From assembly GCA_021848765.1 (NCBI GenBank), contig JAJZTU010000060.1:1-13748 (forward strand): a DNA stretch of 13,748 bases, written 5' to 3'. Under the pieces are notes generated by a model. It saw only the letters and a program-made list of their open reading frames with translations. It had not been told where the DNA came from and did not search any database. Of the stretch, positions 1 through 5,816 are shown one piece after another. Made by a program: the position numbers and the translations under genes. Every line of letters begins with the position of its first letter. Positions within the stretch are counted from its first letter, which is position 1. The DNA is from Bacillota bacterium (lineage in GTDB: Bacteria; Bacillota; GCA-003054495; Carboxydocellales; JAJZTU01).

Positions 1-323
1 ATCTTGCCCCTGTGCAGGGCAATCCCCGCCATAACCTGCACATCAAAAGGGCGCATACCCAGCACCCGCCGTGAGACTTCCCGGACAAGGGCAAAGGATT
101 CCACAAGTAGTTTATCGGGTGAAACTCCAGCGCAGGCCCGGTTCTTAAGTTCCGCTGACATTTCCTTAAGCCTGCGGTCACTTAAAGTGTCTAGCTGAAT
201 CCGGTTGATTTCCCCGAGAACCTTTAGGTAAGGTTCCAGGTTATATTCCACCGGATTGCCCAGATTCCGGATAATCCGGTTAAGCTTAGATAGCCGGTTC
301 AGCTTAAACAGCCTTTTAAACAT
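1..323 (-). CDS. secA: SecA-family preprotein translocase ATPase, N-terminal part (cut by window edge)
   Basis: The minus strand is open from an ATG at 323 to the window edge, giving 107 codons. The start is preceded by GGAGGGG about 8 bases upstream. The protein opens MFKRLFKLNRL and then shows SecA N-terminal signatures: LSDRRLKEMSAELK near residue 50, ALVREVSRRVLGMRPFDVQ near 80-98 and AGIALHRGK at the edge. In SecA this stretch lies just before the Walker A loop of the first nucleotide-binding domain, which lies outside the window. SecA drives export of unfolded proteins through SecYEG using ATP. The first 45 residues do not look like the usual SecA opening, so this may be a divergent or accessory SecA rather than the housekeeping one. 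It lies downstream of the AhpD-like gene with a gap of about 200 bases that shows no clear terminator or strong promoter. Confidence 0.85.
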   Translation of the reverse strand, partial: MFKRLFKLNRLSKLNRIIRNLGNPVEYNLEPYLKVLGEINRIQLDTLSDRRLKEMSAELKNRACAGVSPDKLLVESFALVREVSRRVLGMRPFDVQVMAGIALHRGK

Positions 324-526
324 AAAAATACCCCTCCTGCCAAATCAGCAAATTTTTCAGGACAACTGTAAGCACAATTATCCACACCTGTCGTTTTTCC
401 CACAGGGTGTAGTCATGTCCTGACAGTGATCCCAAATAATAGTGGTTGCCGGCCTGATTATCTGGCAGGAGAGGTTTTGACCATTTTGAATTTATGCAAA
501 ATATTCTACCCAAATTACCCAGGCTT

Positions 527-1048
527 TTACTTCTCAATCTCCACTCCGGTGTTCTCTAAGAAACGCGCTACCAGGTTATAAAACCCAATGGCCAGGGTGA
601 GTTCCACCAATTCCCGGTGACTCAGGAACCGGGTGAGTTCCTCAAAGGCCTCTTCACTTGATTTAACCTGCAGGGTGACTTCCTCCGTGTATCTGAGCAC
701 GGCCCGTTCCTGCTCATTAAAAACCGGACTTTCCTTGCCCTGCCTGACTGCCTCAATTTGCTCCTCCGGCACACCTACCTGCCTGGCTATGATTTCGTGC
801 TGGTACCATTCATAGTTGGAATCGCACAGAGTGGCTATCCGCAGGATGGCCAACTCCCGCAGGCGGGCATCCAGTTGGCCTTGGGTGAGCAGGGAATTAC
901 CCAGGCGCATGAAATGGCGTGCGCTGTTTTCGGCATGAGCCACCATTTTGTTGATATTTTTTGCGCTCAGCTCCGACTTGCCCCCGGTGATCATATTACG
1001 GGTCTTTTCCGGCATCTCCTCTAAAGGTAACAATGGTAATCTCGGCAT
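527..1048 (-). CDS. Carboxymuconolactone decarboxylase-family (AhpD-like) protein
   Basis: 173 residues from an ATG at 1048 with a purine-rich leader (GGGAGGAAGGAG) just upstream. The core LRELAILRIATL (about residues 63-74) followed by YEWYQHEIIARQVGV (79-93) is the typical CMD-domain pattern, and a helical second half with ELVELTLAIGFYNLVARFL follows. The family includes gamma-carboxymuconolactone decarboxylases and AhpD alkylhydroperoxidases. This member has a single Cys at residue 75 and lacks the CxxC of AhpD, so a thiol peroxidase role is not supported, and the reaction is unknown. It follows the MBL-fold hydrolase by 86 bases on the same strand and may share its transcript. Confidence 0.85.
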   Translation of the reverse strand: MPRLPLLPLEEMPEKTRNMITGGKSELSAKNINKMVAHAENSARHFMRLGNSLLTQGQLDARLRELAILRIATLCDSNYEWYQHEIIARQVGVPEEQIEAVRQGKESPVFNEQERAVLRYTEEVTLQVKSSEEAFEELTRFLSHRELVELTLAIGFYNLVARFLENTGVEIEK

Positions 1049-1134
1049 TTACTCCTTCCTCCCTTTCTTGGTTTGTATATCAGAGTTAATGTTTTCGGTA
1101 CGTTATGTCCAATTTCCTTGTTCATACGATTTAT

Positions 1135-2136
1135 TTAAAACCCACCCGTTTTGTTCTTCTCGCTAAAAATGCTGACTCCCTTGCGTTCCGTGACTTCCAT
1201 TTCACCCCGGTATACCAGGTGCATCAAATGGGCCGCAGTCTCAGCCAGCGCAAATCGCACCTCATGGGCGTTAAGATTCTCCCCGAAAGCCTGTTTACAT
1301 ATGCTGTAGGCTGTAGCGCCCCCTGCCGCCAGCTTTTTCATTAACTTCAACCTGTCCGCATGATGGTCCAGCAGTTGATGAATTCTCTCCTGCACATTGG
1401 CAAAGGGACTACCGTGGGCGGGCAGCGCCAGTTGAACCGGCAGCCGGAGGTTGTCCTGTAAGGTTTGCAGGTAATTATTTAAGGGGTCCGGATGAGCGTA
1501 TGGCCACAAACTGATATTGGAAGTAATTTTCGGCAATAAGTGATCTCCGGAGAGCAAGACACCGAATTCTTCGTTAAAATAGCAGATATGACCGTCGGAA
1601 TGGCCGGGAGTAAACAGGGCCCGATAACGGTAATCGCCCAACTGCACCATGCTGCCTGCTTCCACAGTGCTGATAACCGGAAATGGCTGCATGGCAGATG
1701 CCAGTGTACCCATTTGTCCGGTTATATCCTCAGTCATCTCTGCCGGCATCCCATAAGCTATGAACATCTTAGTGATGGCTTCCTGGGTTTCAGCTTGGAG
1801 GGTCCTGGCATTGTTAGTTTGCCAGAGCTTTTGGACAGTCTCCCCATCTTTAGCGCTGATGAACACCGGTGCGCCGGTGAGGCCTTGCAGCCATCCTGCC
1901 GCCCCGAAGTGATCAGCGTGAAAATGGGTTATGTAAATTGCTCTGACATCCCGGTTTGTAATACCTTGGTCCGCCATGAATTGCTGCCAGGCCTGCCTGG
2001 TCGGTTCCGTATTTAAACCGGTGTCAATAAGCCACCAGCCCTCACTGCCTTTAATCCCGTAACAGTTTACATGATTAAGCCGGAAAGGCAAGGGCAGCCT
2101 GATTTGGTAAATCCCTAATTTTTCATGTACCGTCAT
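1135..2136 (-). CDS. MBL-fold metallo-hydrolase
   Basis: 333 residues from the ATG at 2136. It is a metallo-beta-lactamase-fold hydrolase with the full set of metal ligands: THFHADH at about residues 70-76, a His in FTPGHSDGH, an Asp in LLSGDHLLP and a late His in LPAHGSP. The opening MTVHEKLGIYQIRLPLPF is a normal family N-terminus, so I prefer this start to an in-frame ATG at 2202 that would run back into the neighbouring gene. The stop of the upstream DUF2889 gene lies one base before this ATG, so the two are probably translationally coupled. The substrate cannot be read from the sequence; relatives include glyoxalase II-like thioesterases and many uncharacterised hydrolases. A broken copy of its first codons is found at 4759-4774. 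Confidence 0.9.
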   Translation of the reverse strand: MTVHEKLGIYQIRLPLPFRLNHVNCYGIKGSEGWWLIDTGLNTEPTRQAWQQFMADQGITNRDVRAIYITHFHADHFGAAGWLQGLTGAPVFISAKDGETVQKLWQTNNARTLQAETQEAITKMFIAYGMPAEMTEDITGQMGTLASAMQPFPVISTVEAGSMVQLGDYRYRALFTPGHSDGHICYFNEEFGVLLSGDHLLPKITSNISLWPYAHPDPLNNYLQTLQDNLRLPVQLALPAHGSPFANVQERIHQLLDHHADRLKLMKKLAAGGATAYSICKQAFGENLNAHEVRFALAETAAHLMHLVYRGEMEVTERKGVSIFSEKNKTGGF

Positions 2137-2179
2137 TTTATACACCCGCCGCAGATTGCTTACGATTTGCCAGTACAGT
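2121..2179. repeat. Repeat unit A1, parent of the left part of the chimeric copy at 4759
   Basis: 59 bases covering the end of the DUF2889 gene and the start of the MBL-fold gene. They match 4759-4817 at 54 of 59 positions by eye. The differences are clustered in the start region of the MBL gene and at wobble positions. Confidence 0.95.
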
Positions 2180-2599
2180 CCAGTGATAACAGGTACCGCC
2201 AAACATGTCGGTTAATTTTTCCTCGATTTCTTCCTTACTTAAGCCCTGTAACTTAAGTTTTGTGTTAGTCACGATTACCGACTTCACCAGGTCTAATGCC
2301 AGGTCCGCAAGATGGGTACAGCCACGGTCACTTCCCACAGCATTTTGTATAGCCTTACTTACCCCCGGTCCGATTTTAATACCTACCAGATTGCGGTCCT
2401 GTTTTTGGGCTTCTTTACAATAGGCCTGAGGCAGCCGGATCATGTCGGCTTTGGCCCATACTATCTCCAAGTTATCCTTGTTCACATGTAAGGTCATGTT
2501 AATCTCATGGAAAGTATCAATGAATATTCCTTTTGCTTCTAACAAACTCTGGTCAAGTTCGTCAACCGAACAAGATTTAACCCGGTTAAACAGCGCCAT
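2138..2599 (-). CDS. DUF2889-family protein
   Basis: 153 residues from the ATG at 2599, which has GGGGGAG about 5 bases upstream. An upstream in-frame ATG at 2665 has its only SD-like bases touching the start and is less likely. The protein has the features I associate with DUF2889: an N-terminal beta-rich part (GIFIDTFHEINMTLHVN), then GIKIGPGVSKAIQNAVGSDRG followed by CTHLADLALDL, where the CTHL motif is characteristic. No membrane segment or signal peptide is visible. The function is unknown. It is expressed from the promoter at 2712-2740 and directly coupled to the MBL-fold hydrolase, so the two probably act in one process. A remnant of its last 13 codons, identical at protein level, survives at 4778-4817. 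Confidence 0.75.
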   Translation of the reverse strand: MALFNRVKSCSVDELDQSLLEAKGIFIDTFHEINMTLHVNKDNLEIVWAKADMIRLPQAYCKEAQKQDRNLVGIKIGPGVSKAIQNAVGSDRGCTHLADLALDLVKSVIVTNTKLKLQGLSKEEIEEKLTDMFGGTCYHWTVLANRKQSAAGV

Positions 2600-2711
2600 T
2601 TTTCTCCCCCATTTTTGTTTCCAATTTGTAATTCTCTTTAGTACACCCGGTTCCTGAATGAACATTCCTTCACTGCCTTATGTATAAGGGTCTTCATGCA
2701 ATGATAACTCC

Positions 2712-2740
2712 ATTATAATCTTTCTGGAAACCAGTTGCAA
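2712..2740 (-). promoter_or_regulatory. Sigma-A promoter for the DUF2889/MBL-hydrolase genes
   Basis: On the minus strand there is a TTGCAA (-35, 2735-2740), a 17-base spacer and a perfect TATAAT (-10, 2712-2717). The spacer begins with CTGGTTTCCAG, an interrupted palindrome that could be an operator. The promoter points at the DUF2889 gene about 110 bases downstream. Confidence 0.75.
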
Positions 2741-2766
2741 AATCTCAAGGTGGTCTTCAGTTCGAT

Positions 2767-2804
2767 AAAAAAAGCAAGTAGAAAAATCAATTTCTACTAA
2801 TTGC
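2767..2804 (-). terminator. Rho-independent terminator (copy A)
   Basis: On the minus strand, a stem formed by 2801-2804 plus 2791-2797 against 2774-2784 (GTAGAAA arms, 6-base loop, one 3-base bulge) is followed by seven T. It sits just upstream of the DUF2889 promoter and would isolate that unit from genes to the right. It is the sister of the terminator at 4899-4933. Confidence 0.65.
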
Positions 2805-2825
2805 TAAAAATTAATTTTGGCAATT
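2799..2825. repeat. Inverted repeat at the edge of the duplicated segment
   Basis: The arms AATTGCTAAAA (2799-2809) and TTTTGGCAATT (2815-2825) pair at 10 of 11 positions around a 5-base loop. The left arm shares its TTGCT with the end of repeat unit A2, so the palindrome lies exactly where homology to the second copy stops. It may mark the border of inserted DNA. Confidence 0.5.
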
Positions 2826-2883
2826 GCTATAAGGAAAAATCAAGAGGGCGAGGAAAAATAAGGGCATTCGGATTATCGTGTGG

Positions 2884-2905
2884 AAAAGAGGTCAAAATGA
2901 CCCCT
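2884..2905 (-). terminator. Possible weak terminator behind the orphan protein fragment
   Basis: On the minus strand AGGGGTCA pairs with TGACCTCT (one wobble) around a 3-base loop, followed by a short T run. It lies about 30 bases past the stop of the fragment at 2935-3108. The T run is short, so this is a weak call. Confidence 0.35.
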
Positions 2906-2934
2906 TCTCCAATTCGTTAATCAATGTGGAAATA

Positions 2935-3108
2935 TCAGTCCCGAAGTTTTGTCCTTTGTTTGGCGATTTCGATGAGCCGGTCCCAGGCCGGCGATGTCGC
3001 GCCGAAGGACGTCGCGACTAGCTGGGCGATGGTCGGATCCTGGACCGGCCTCTCACCACCCTCGGACCTGCCGTACCGGTTTGTGATCCACCGCTGGGTG
3101 TTGTTTAA
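2935..3108 (-). pseudogene. Orphan C-terminal protein fragment, GC-rich
   Basis: A 57-codon open stretch on the minus strand begins after an in-frame TGA, ends at a TGA at 2935-2937 and has no good start codon. The translation looks like real protein: TQRWITNRYGR near the start, then DPTIAQLVATSFGATSPAW and DRLIEIAKQRTKLRD at the end. It is markedly more GC-rich than the AT-rich bases on both sides, which suggests a truncated foreign gene. I do not recognise the family. The opposite strand is also open over this stretch, but its product looks like a shadow. Confidence 0.45.
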
Positions 3109-3140
3109 TCAAATTCCACATGATTTTCCGAAAACCCCAA

Positions 3141-3166
3141 AATAAAAACTCCGTTTTTACGGAGTT
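3141..3166 (-). terminator. Rho-independent terminator after hepT
   Basis: A perfect 8-base stem AACTCCGT / ACGGAGTT with a 4-base loop (3147-3166) is followed on the minus strand by TTTTTATTTT. It starts 12 bases past the hepT stop. Confidence 0.85.
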
Positions 3167-3178
3167 GATCGAAATGAG

Positions 3179-3592
3179 TTAAAGCAACTTATAGACACGT
3201 TTGGCGAATTCCTTAAAGTCATTCAGGTTTTTTAAACTGTCATATACAATATTATCATTAATTTCAAGGTAGTCATGAACAAGAATATTTCTAAATCCGG
3301 CCACCATTTTCATCCTTTCAACCAATTTTGCCGGGAGGATTCCTTCCTCCAGCAATACAGCAAAACTGTCGGCATACCCCTGCGGAGTTCGAAATCCTTT
3401 GTCAGCTATTATGTGGTTGGATATATCGATACAAGCTTGGGCGGCAACCTGGAGATTACGTTCTGCCCTGTCTTTGAGGGCCTCACTGTTACGGTATTCT
3501 TCCCGGGAAAACTTTGCAATTTCATTCAGTTTTCTTATTGCCTGCTCCAATTTCATTAGCCGTTGTTCAACTTTTTCCCTGTCAACCACCAA
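3179..3592 (-). CDS. hepT: HepT-like HEPN-domain toxin (DUF86), ribonuclease type
   Basis: 137 residues from a TTG start at 3592, with a GTG one codon later as an alternative. AGGAGGGAAGG lies just upstream, inside the end of mntA. It is an all-helical protein carrying RNILVHDY at residues 101-108, which is the R-x4-H-x-Y active motif of HepT toxins. In characterised MntA/HepT pairs, HepT is an RNase silenced when MntA adenylylates the Tyr of this motif; that Tyr is present here (Y108). The gene overlaps the mntA stop by 11 bases, so the two are coupled, and it is followed by a strong terminator. The motif and partner make the assignment firm; the target RNA is unknown. Confidence 0.9.
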   Translation of the reverse strand: MVVDREKVEQRLMKLEQAIRKLNEIAKFSREEYRNSEALKDRAERNLQVAAQACIDISNHIIADKGFRTPQGYADSFAVLLEEGILPAKLVERMKMVAGFRNILVHDYLEINDNIVYDSLKNLNDFKEFAKRVYKLL

Positions 3593-4037
3593 ACCTTCCC
3601 TCCTCTATACGCCTTGCCATTCCTTCGGACATCATCCTTTGTACCGGCTGGAAGTCAAAATACCGGTCAAGTACTCTGACCTTAAATTCCACCAACCGGT
3701 TCTTTGCTTCATCACGGATAAATAGCAACTCCCCCTCCTTGATTACCCGGTATCCCAAGCCGGGCGGGGCCTCATTAAGTACAACCAGGTCAATGCCGTC
3801 CGTCCCGAGAATGATTGATAAATCTCCCATAAGCCGTAATTTTTCGGGTAGAAAATACCCCGGCTCTACAAACCTGTCAAAAAGCACTGCCAGATCAATA
3901 TCGCTTAAAGATGTCGGTCGCCCGGAAGAATAAGAGCCGAAAAGGTATAAAGCAATTATTTTATCGTTGTGTTTAATTAAATCAACGAATTTCTGAAGTT
4001 TTTTTAATAATTCCTCTTTCGAAATCAAATGGGTCAT
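3582..4037 (-). CDS. mntA: MntA-like minimal nucleotidyltransferase antitoxin
   Basis: 151 residues from the ATG at 4037, with GGAGG seven bases upstream. It shows the nucleotidyltransferase signature G34-S35, ten residues, then D46-I-D48 (GS-x10-D-x-D), followed by a further acidic strand, DGIDLVVLNE. This matches antitoxin-type MNT proteins, which neutralise HepT by adding AMP to it. The C-terminal part (VLDRYFDFQPVQRMM) is typical of the family. The first of two genes in the pair, it has a good -10 box upstream. Together with hepT it forms a compact unit bounded by its own promoter and terminator inside a scarred region, as expected for a mobile stability module. Confidence 0.9.
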   Translation of the reverse strand: MTHLISKEELLKKLQKFVDLIKHNDKIIALYLFGSYSSGRPTSLSDIDLAVLFDRFVEPGYFLPEKLRLMGDLSIILGTDGIDLVVLNEAPPGLGYRVIKEGELLFIRDEAKNRLVEFKVRVLDRYFDFQPVQRMMSEGMARRIEEGRFGG

Positions 4038-4062
4038 AAAATTACCTCCAAATCCTGAATCT

Positions 4063-4068
4063 ATTATA
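4063..4068 (-). promoter_or_regulatory. -10 box for mntA-hepT
   Basis: A perfect TATAAT on the minus strand lies 26 bases before the mntA ATG. No good -35 is seen at 16-18 bases, so the promoter may rely on an activator or be weak. Confidence 0.5.
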
Positions 4069-4102
4069 CCTCAATTTCCATGTATTTTCCTGCCGTTTCG
4101 TG

Positions 4103-4112
4103 TAACCGGTTA
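4103..4112. promoter_or_regulatory. Palindrome TAACCGGTTA upstream of the mntA -10, possible operator
   Basis: A perfect 10-base palindrome, extendable to GT-n-TAACCGGTTA-n-AC, is centred about 42 bases upstream of the -10 box. Its position fits an autoregulatory or activator site, but nothing else supports this. Confidence 0.3.
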
Positions 4113-4280
4113 AACATTATTGATTCCACTGCACAAACAAAAAAATACTCAACGGAACCCCTGATAATTTCATGCAATAACCATTTTAAGGAAATATTCA
4201 GGGTTGACAAATACGTTTAAGACAATTATTCGTTCGTAATGCACGTGATTTTGCTTGCTTCCTCGGGCTTTTTACCAGTT

Positions 4281-4757
4281 TTAGCCAGAAACGGGCACAG
4301 GTATCCCGTTTGCCGGGATATTGGAAGCTTTTGGCTTGTAACCTCCTTGCAGGTATTTGATAAGCCGCTTGATGTTTTGTGCTGTCACTTTTAATCCACA
4401 TACTACCGTGCTTTTGGCCTTTCCCCGGACATCAAGCTTATCCAATCCTGTACGCTTCAGGGCGGAATTGCTTCCTTCGATTCCCGCACGCTTGCCGGTG
4501 TTCTCTTTCTTGTTTGCTTTCATTTTATCGCGTTCTCGGCCTACATTTACTGCCTTTAAGCTGATGCGAACCACACAATCTTTGACTTGCGTTTTACTGT
4601 AGCATTGGTTTTTTAACTCACAGTTGGCACAGGCTTCATGGGGAAAATGGGCGGACGTTTGTCCCCCGCTTACTCCGGCATGGGTGGGGATATGTCCTCC
4701 GGGACATTTATGAATCACATTGGTGGTTTCATCTATATCAAATTCGGTTACAGGGAG
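4281..4757 (-). pseudogene. IS1182-like transposase, C-terminal remnant
   Basis: Only the last 150 or so codons of a DDE transposase remain. They show VTEFDIDETTNVIHKCPGGH, a Cys cluster (EACANCELKNQC), and the C-terminal block with RAGIEGSNSALKRTGLDKL and RGKAKSTVVCGLKVTAQNIKRL, where the Glu of GIEG would be the third catalytic acid. The reading frame has a stop (TGA) right at the junction with the duplicated segment near 4758, so the N-terminal two thirds are missing. The family call rests on this block pattern and could also be a nearby IS5-type group. The IS end is probably in 4198-4280, but I could not identify a terminal inverted repeat with confidence. It cannot be active. Confidence 0.8.
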
Positions 4758-4758
4758 C

Positions 4759-4817
4759 TTTCATGTATCTGCATTTTACACACCTGCCGCAGATTGCTTA
4801 CGATTTGCCAGTACAGT
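4759..4817 (-). pseudogene. Remnant of a second DUF2889/MBL-hydrolase gene pair
   Basis: This is the second copy of 2121-2179. In frame it still encodes TVLANRKQSAAGV and a stop, identical at protein level to the end of the intact DUF2889 protein. An ATG and M-Q-I-H-E follow, against M-T-V-H-E in the intact hydrolase, before the sequence breaks into the transposase remnant. It is joined at 4817/4818 directly to the upstream region of the same gene pair, so about 506 bases (the body of the DUF2889 gene) are missing from this copy. Confidence 0.9.
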
Positions 4818-4843
4818 AAGGGTCTTCATGCAATGATAACTCC

Positions 4844-4872
4844 ATTATAATCTTTCTGGAAACCAGTTGCAA
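4844..4872 (-). promoter_or_regulatory. Orphan sigma-A promoter (copy B)
   Basis: It has the same TTGCAA (4867-4872), 17-base spacer and TATAAT (4844-4849) as the DUF2889 promoter at 2712-2740. Its original gene has been deleted, so it now reads into the gene remnant and the transposase remnant on the minus strand. Confidence 0.65.
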
Positions 4873-4898
4873 AATCTCAAGGTGGCCTTCAGTTCGAT

Positions 4899-4933
4899 AA
4901 AAAAAGCAAGTGGAAAAATGAATTTCTACTTGC
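4899..4933 (-). terminator. Rho-independent terminator of the sugar/methyltransferase operon
   Basis: On the minus strand an 11-base stem (4923-4933 with 4906-4916, one A-C mismatch) and a 6-base loop are followed by seven T. It lies 37 bases past the stop of the last operon gene. Confidence 0.8.
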
Positions 4934-4970
4934 TTCTGCCAGCCCTCCCCGGCAATACCGTCTTTAATGG

Positions 4971-5762
4971 TTACAAGCCATTCCGGTAAGCGGATAAATA
5001 GTTCATACAGAATTCATCTTTCCCCAGCAAAGCCTGGGAAGCATAATAGAATCCCATCATCGTATGATCGAGAGGGTCCAGGATATATGCATCCATACCG
5101 GCGGTCATGGTTTGGATCATGAAAGCCTGGTTAAGCAGTTTCCTGTTGGGCAGGCCATAAGAAACATTGCTCAGCCCGCAGATTATATGCACCTCCGGGA
5201 ATTCAGCCTTAATCCTGCGAATGGTCTCCAATACCTCTGACCCGGCCTGGTCAGAAGTCCCCACAGGGATAATCAATGGATCCAGGTAGATATCCCCCAT
5301 GGGCACACCTGCGCAAACCAGGTCCGGAACCAATTTACGGACCACACGCATCCGGTCCCCGGCAGTCACGGGCATTCCACCGTCATCCATACACAGAGCG
5401 ATTACCTTGGCCTTGTACTTCAGTGCCAGCGGAAGTACCGCTTCGTAACGTTCTTTTTCTCCGGAAATGGAGTTAATTACCGGTTGACCGAAGCGGGCCA
5501 GGGACAATCCTGTATCCAGGGTTTTCGGGTCCGGGCTGTCAATACAAAGGGGGGCCTGTACCGCCTCCTGTACAGTTTCCACCAGCCACCCCATTACCTC
5601 TGCTTCGGAATCCAATAAAGTGCCACAGTTAACATCAATATAACCGGCGCCCGCTTGCACCTGCTTTCCAGCTATGTCGCGAATGTATGCGGCATCCCGG
5701 TTTTCAACCGCTTCCCGGATGGATTTACGGCTGGTGTTAATGAGTTCGCCGACAATTAACAT
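4971..5762 (-). CDS. Pterin-binding methyltransferase, AcsE/MeTr-like (methyltransferase II)
   Basis: 263 residues from the ATG at 5762, with AAGGAG eight bases upstream. The length and sequence match the methyltetrahydrofolate:corrinoid methyltransferases (AcsE is about 262 residues) with a TIM-barrel pterin-binding domain. Visible motifs are GYIDVNCGT (40-48), CIDSPD (D75), PVINSISGE (N97), DIYLDPL (D161) and CGLSNVSYGLPNR, whose Asn falls at residue 199, the position of the pterin-contacting Asn in Moorella AcsE. The enzyme would move a methyl group between a corrinoid protein and tetrahydrofolate in the cytoplasm. As last gene of the operon, 54 bases after the corrinoid protein gene, it most likely carries the methyl group from that protein to tetrahydrofolate. 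No acetyl-CoA synthase genes are nearby, so a role as the operon's own methyltransferase II is preferred over a housekeeping AcsE. Confidence 0.9.
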   Translation of the reverse strand: MLIVGELINTSRKSIREAVENRDAAYIRDIAGKQVQAGAGYIDVNCGTLLDSEAEVMGWLVETVQEAVQAPLCIDSPDPKTLDTGLSLARFGQPVINSISGEKERYEAVLPLALKYKAKVIALCMDDGGMPVTAGDRMRVVRKLVPDLVCAGVPMGDIYLDPLIIPVGTSDQAGSEVLETIRRIKAEFPEVHIICGLSNVSYGLPNRKLLNQAFMIQTMTAGMDAYILDPLDHTMMGFYYASQALLGKDEFCMNYLSAYRNGL

Positions 5763-5816
5763 TGTTAATTCTCCTTATAACAACATTCAACTTTTCCTCA
5801 AAAAAACAGCTACATT

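Larger units (their letters stand above)
2686..2805. repeat. Repeat unit A2, parent of the right part of the chimeric copy at 4818
   Basis: The stretch 2686-2798 matches 4818-4930 at 110 of 113 positions. Allowing a 3-base insertion (taa) here, the match runs on to 2805 / 4934. It contains a promoter and a terminator, both reading on the minus strand. Confidence 0.95.
4818..4934. repeat. Repeat unit B, second copy of the promoter-plus-terminator segment
   Basis: The 113 bases 4818-4930 match 2686-2798 at 110 positions, extending to 4934 with one 3-base gap. Together with 4759-4817 it forms a chimera of two sites that lie about 506 bases apart in the intact copy. Confidence 0.95.

Noticed and set aside
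316..537. 73-codon open frame on the minus strand between the CMD-family and SecA genes
   Set aside because: It has no ribosome binding site, its composition is not protein-like, and it overlaps the SecA start region; nothing supports a gene.
1540..2016. 158-codon open frame on the plus strand inside the MBL-fold hydrolase gene
   Set aside because: It is a shadow of the hydrolase, whose metal ligands are all present on the minus strand.
2924..3145. 73-codon plus-strand frame over the GC-rich fragment
   Set aside because: The minus-strand reading looks more like a protein, and the plus-strand frame ends in the hepT terminator region without any ribosome binding site.
4198..4401. 67-codon minus-strand frame overlapping the transposase end
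   Set aside because: It is a shifted frame over the end of the transposase remnant, basic and low in complexity, with no start signal. The DNA may hold the IS end, but I could not identify it.
2686..4934. CRISPR array or composite transposon with full IS ends
   Set aside because: There are only two copies of the repeat, far apart and in the same orientation, with no spacers. Only one truncated transposase is present, and no matching terminal inverted repeats were found.
4971..5762. Dihydropteroate synthase or housekeeping AcsE
   Set aside because: The sequence lacks the features of folate synthesis enzymes, and its place after a corrinoid protein in a sugar operon favours a dedicated methyltransferase II.
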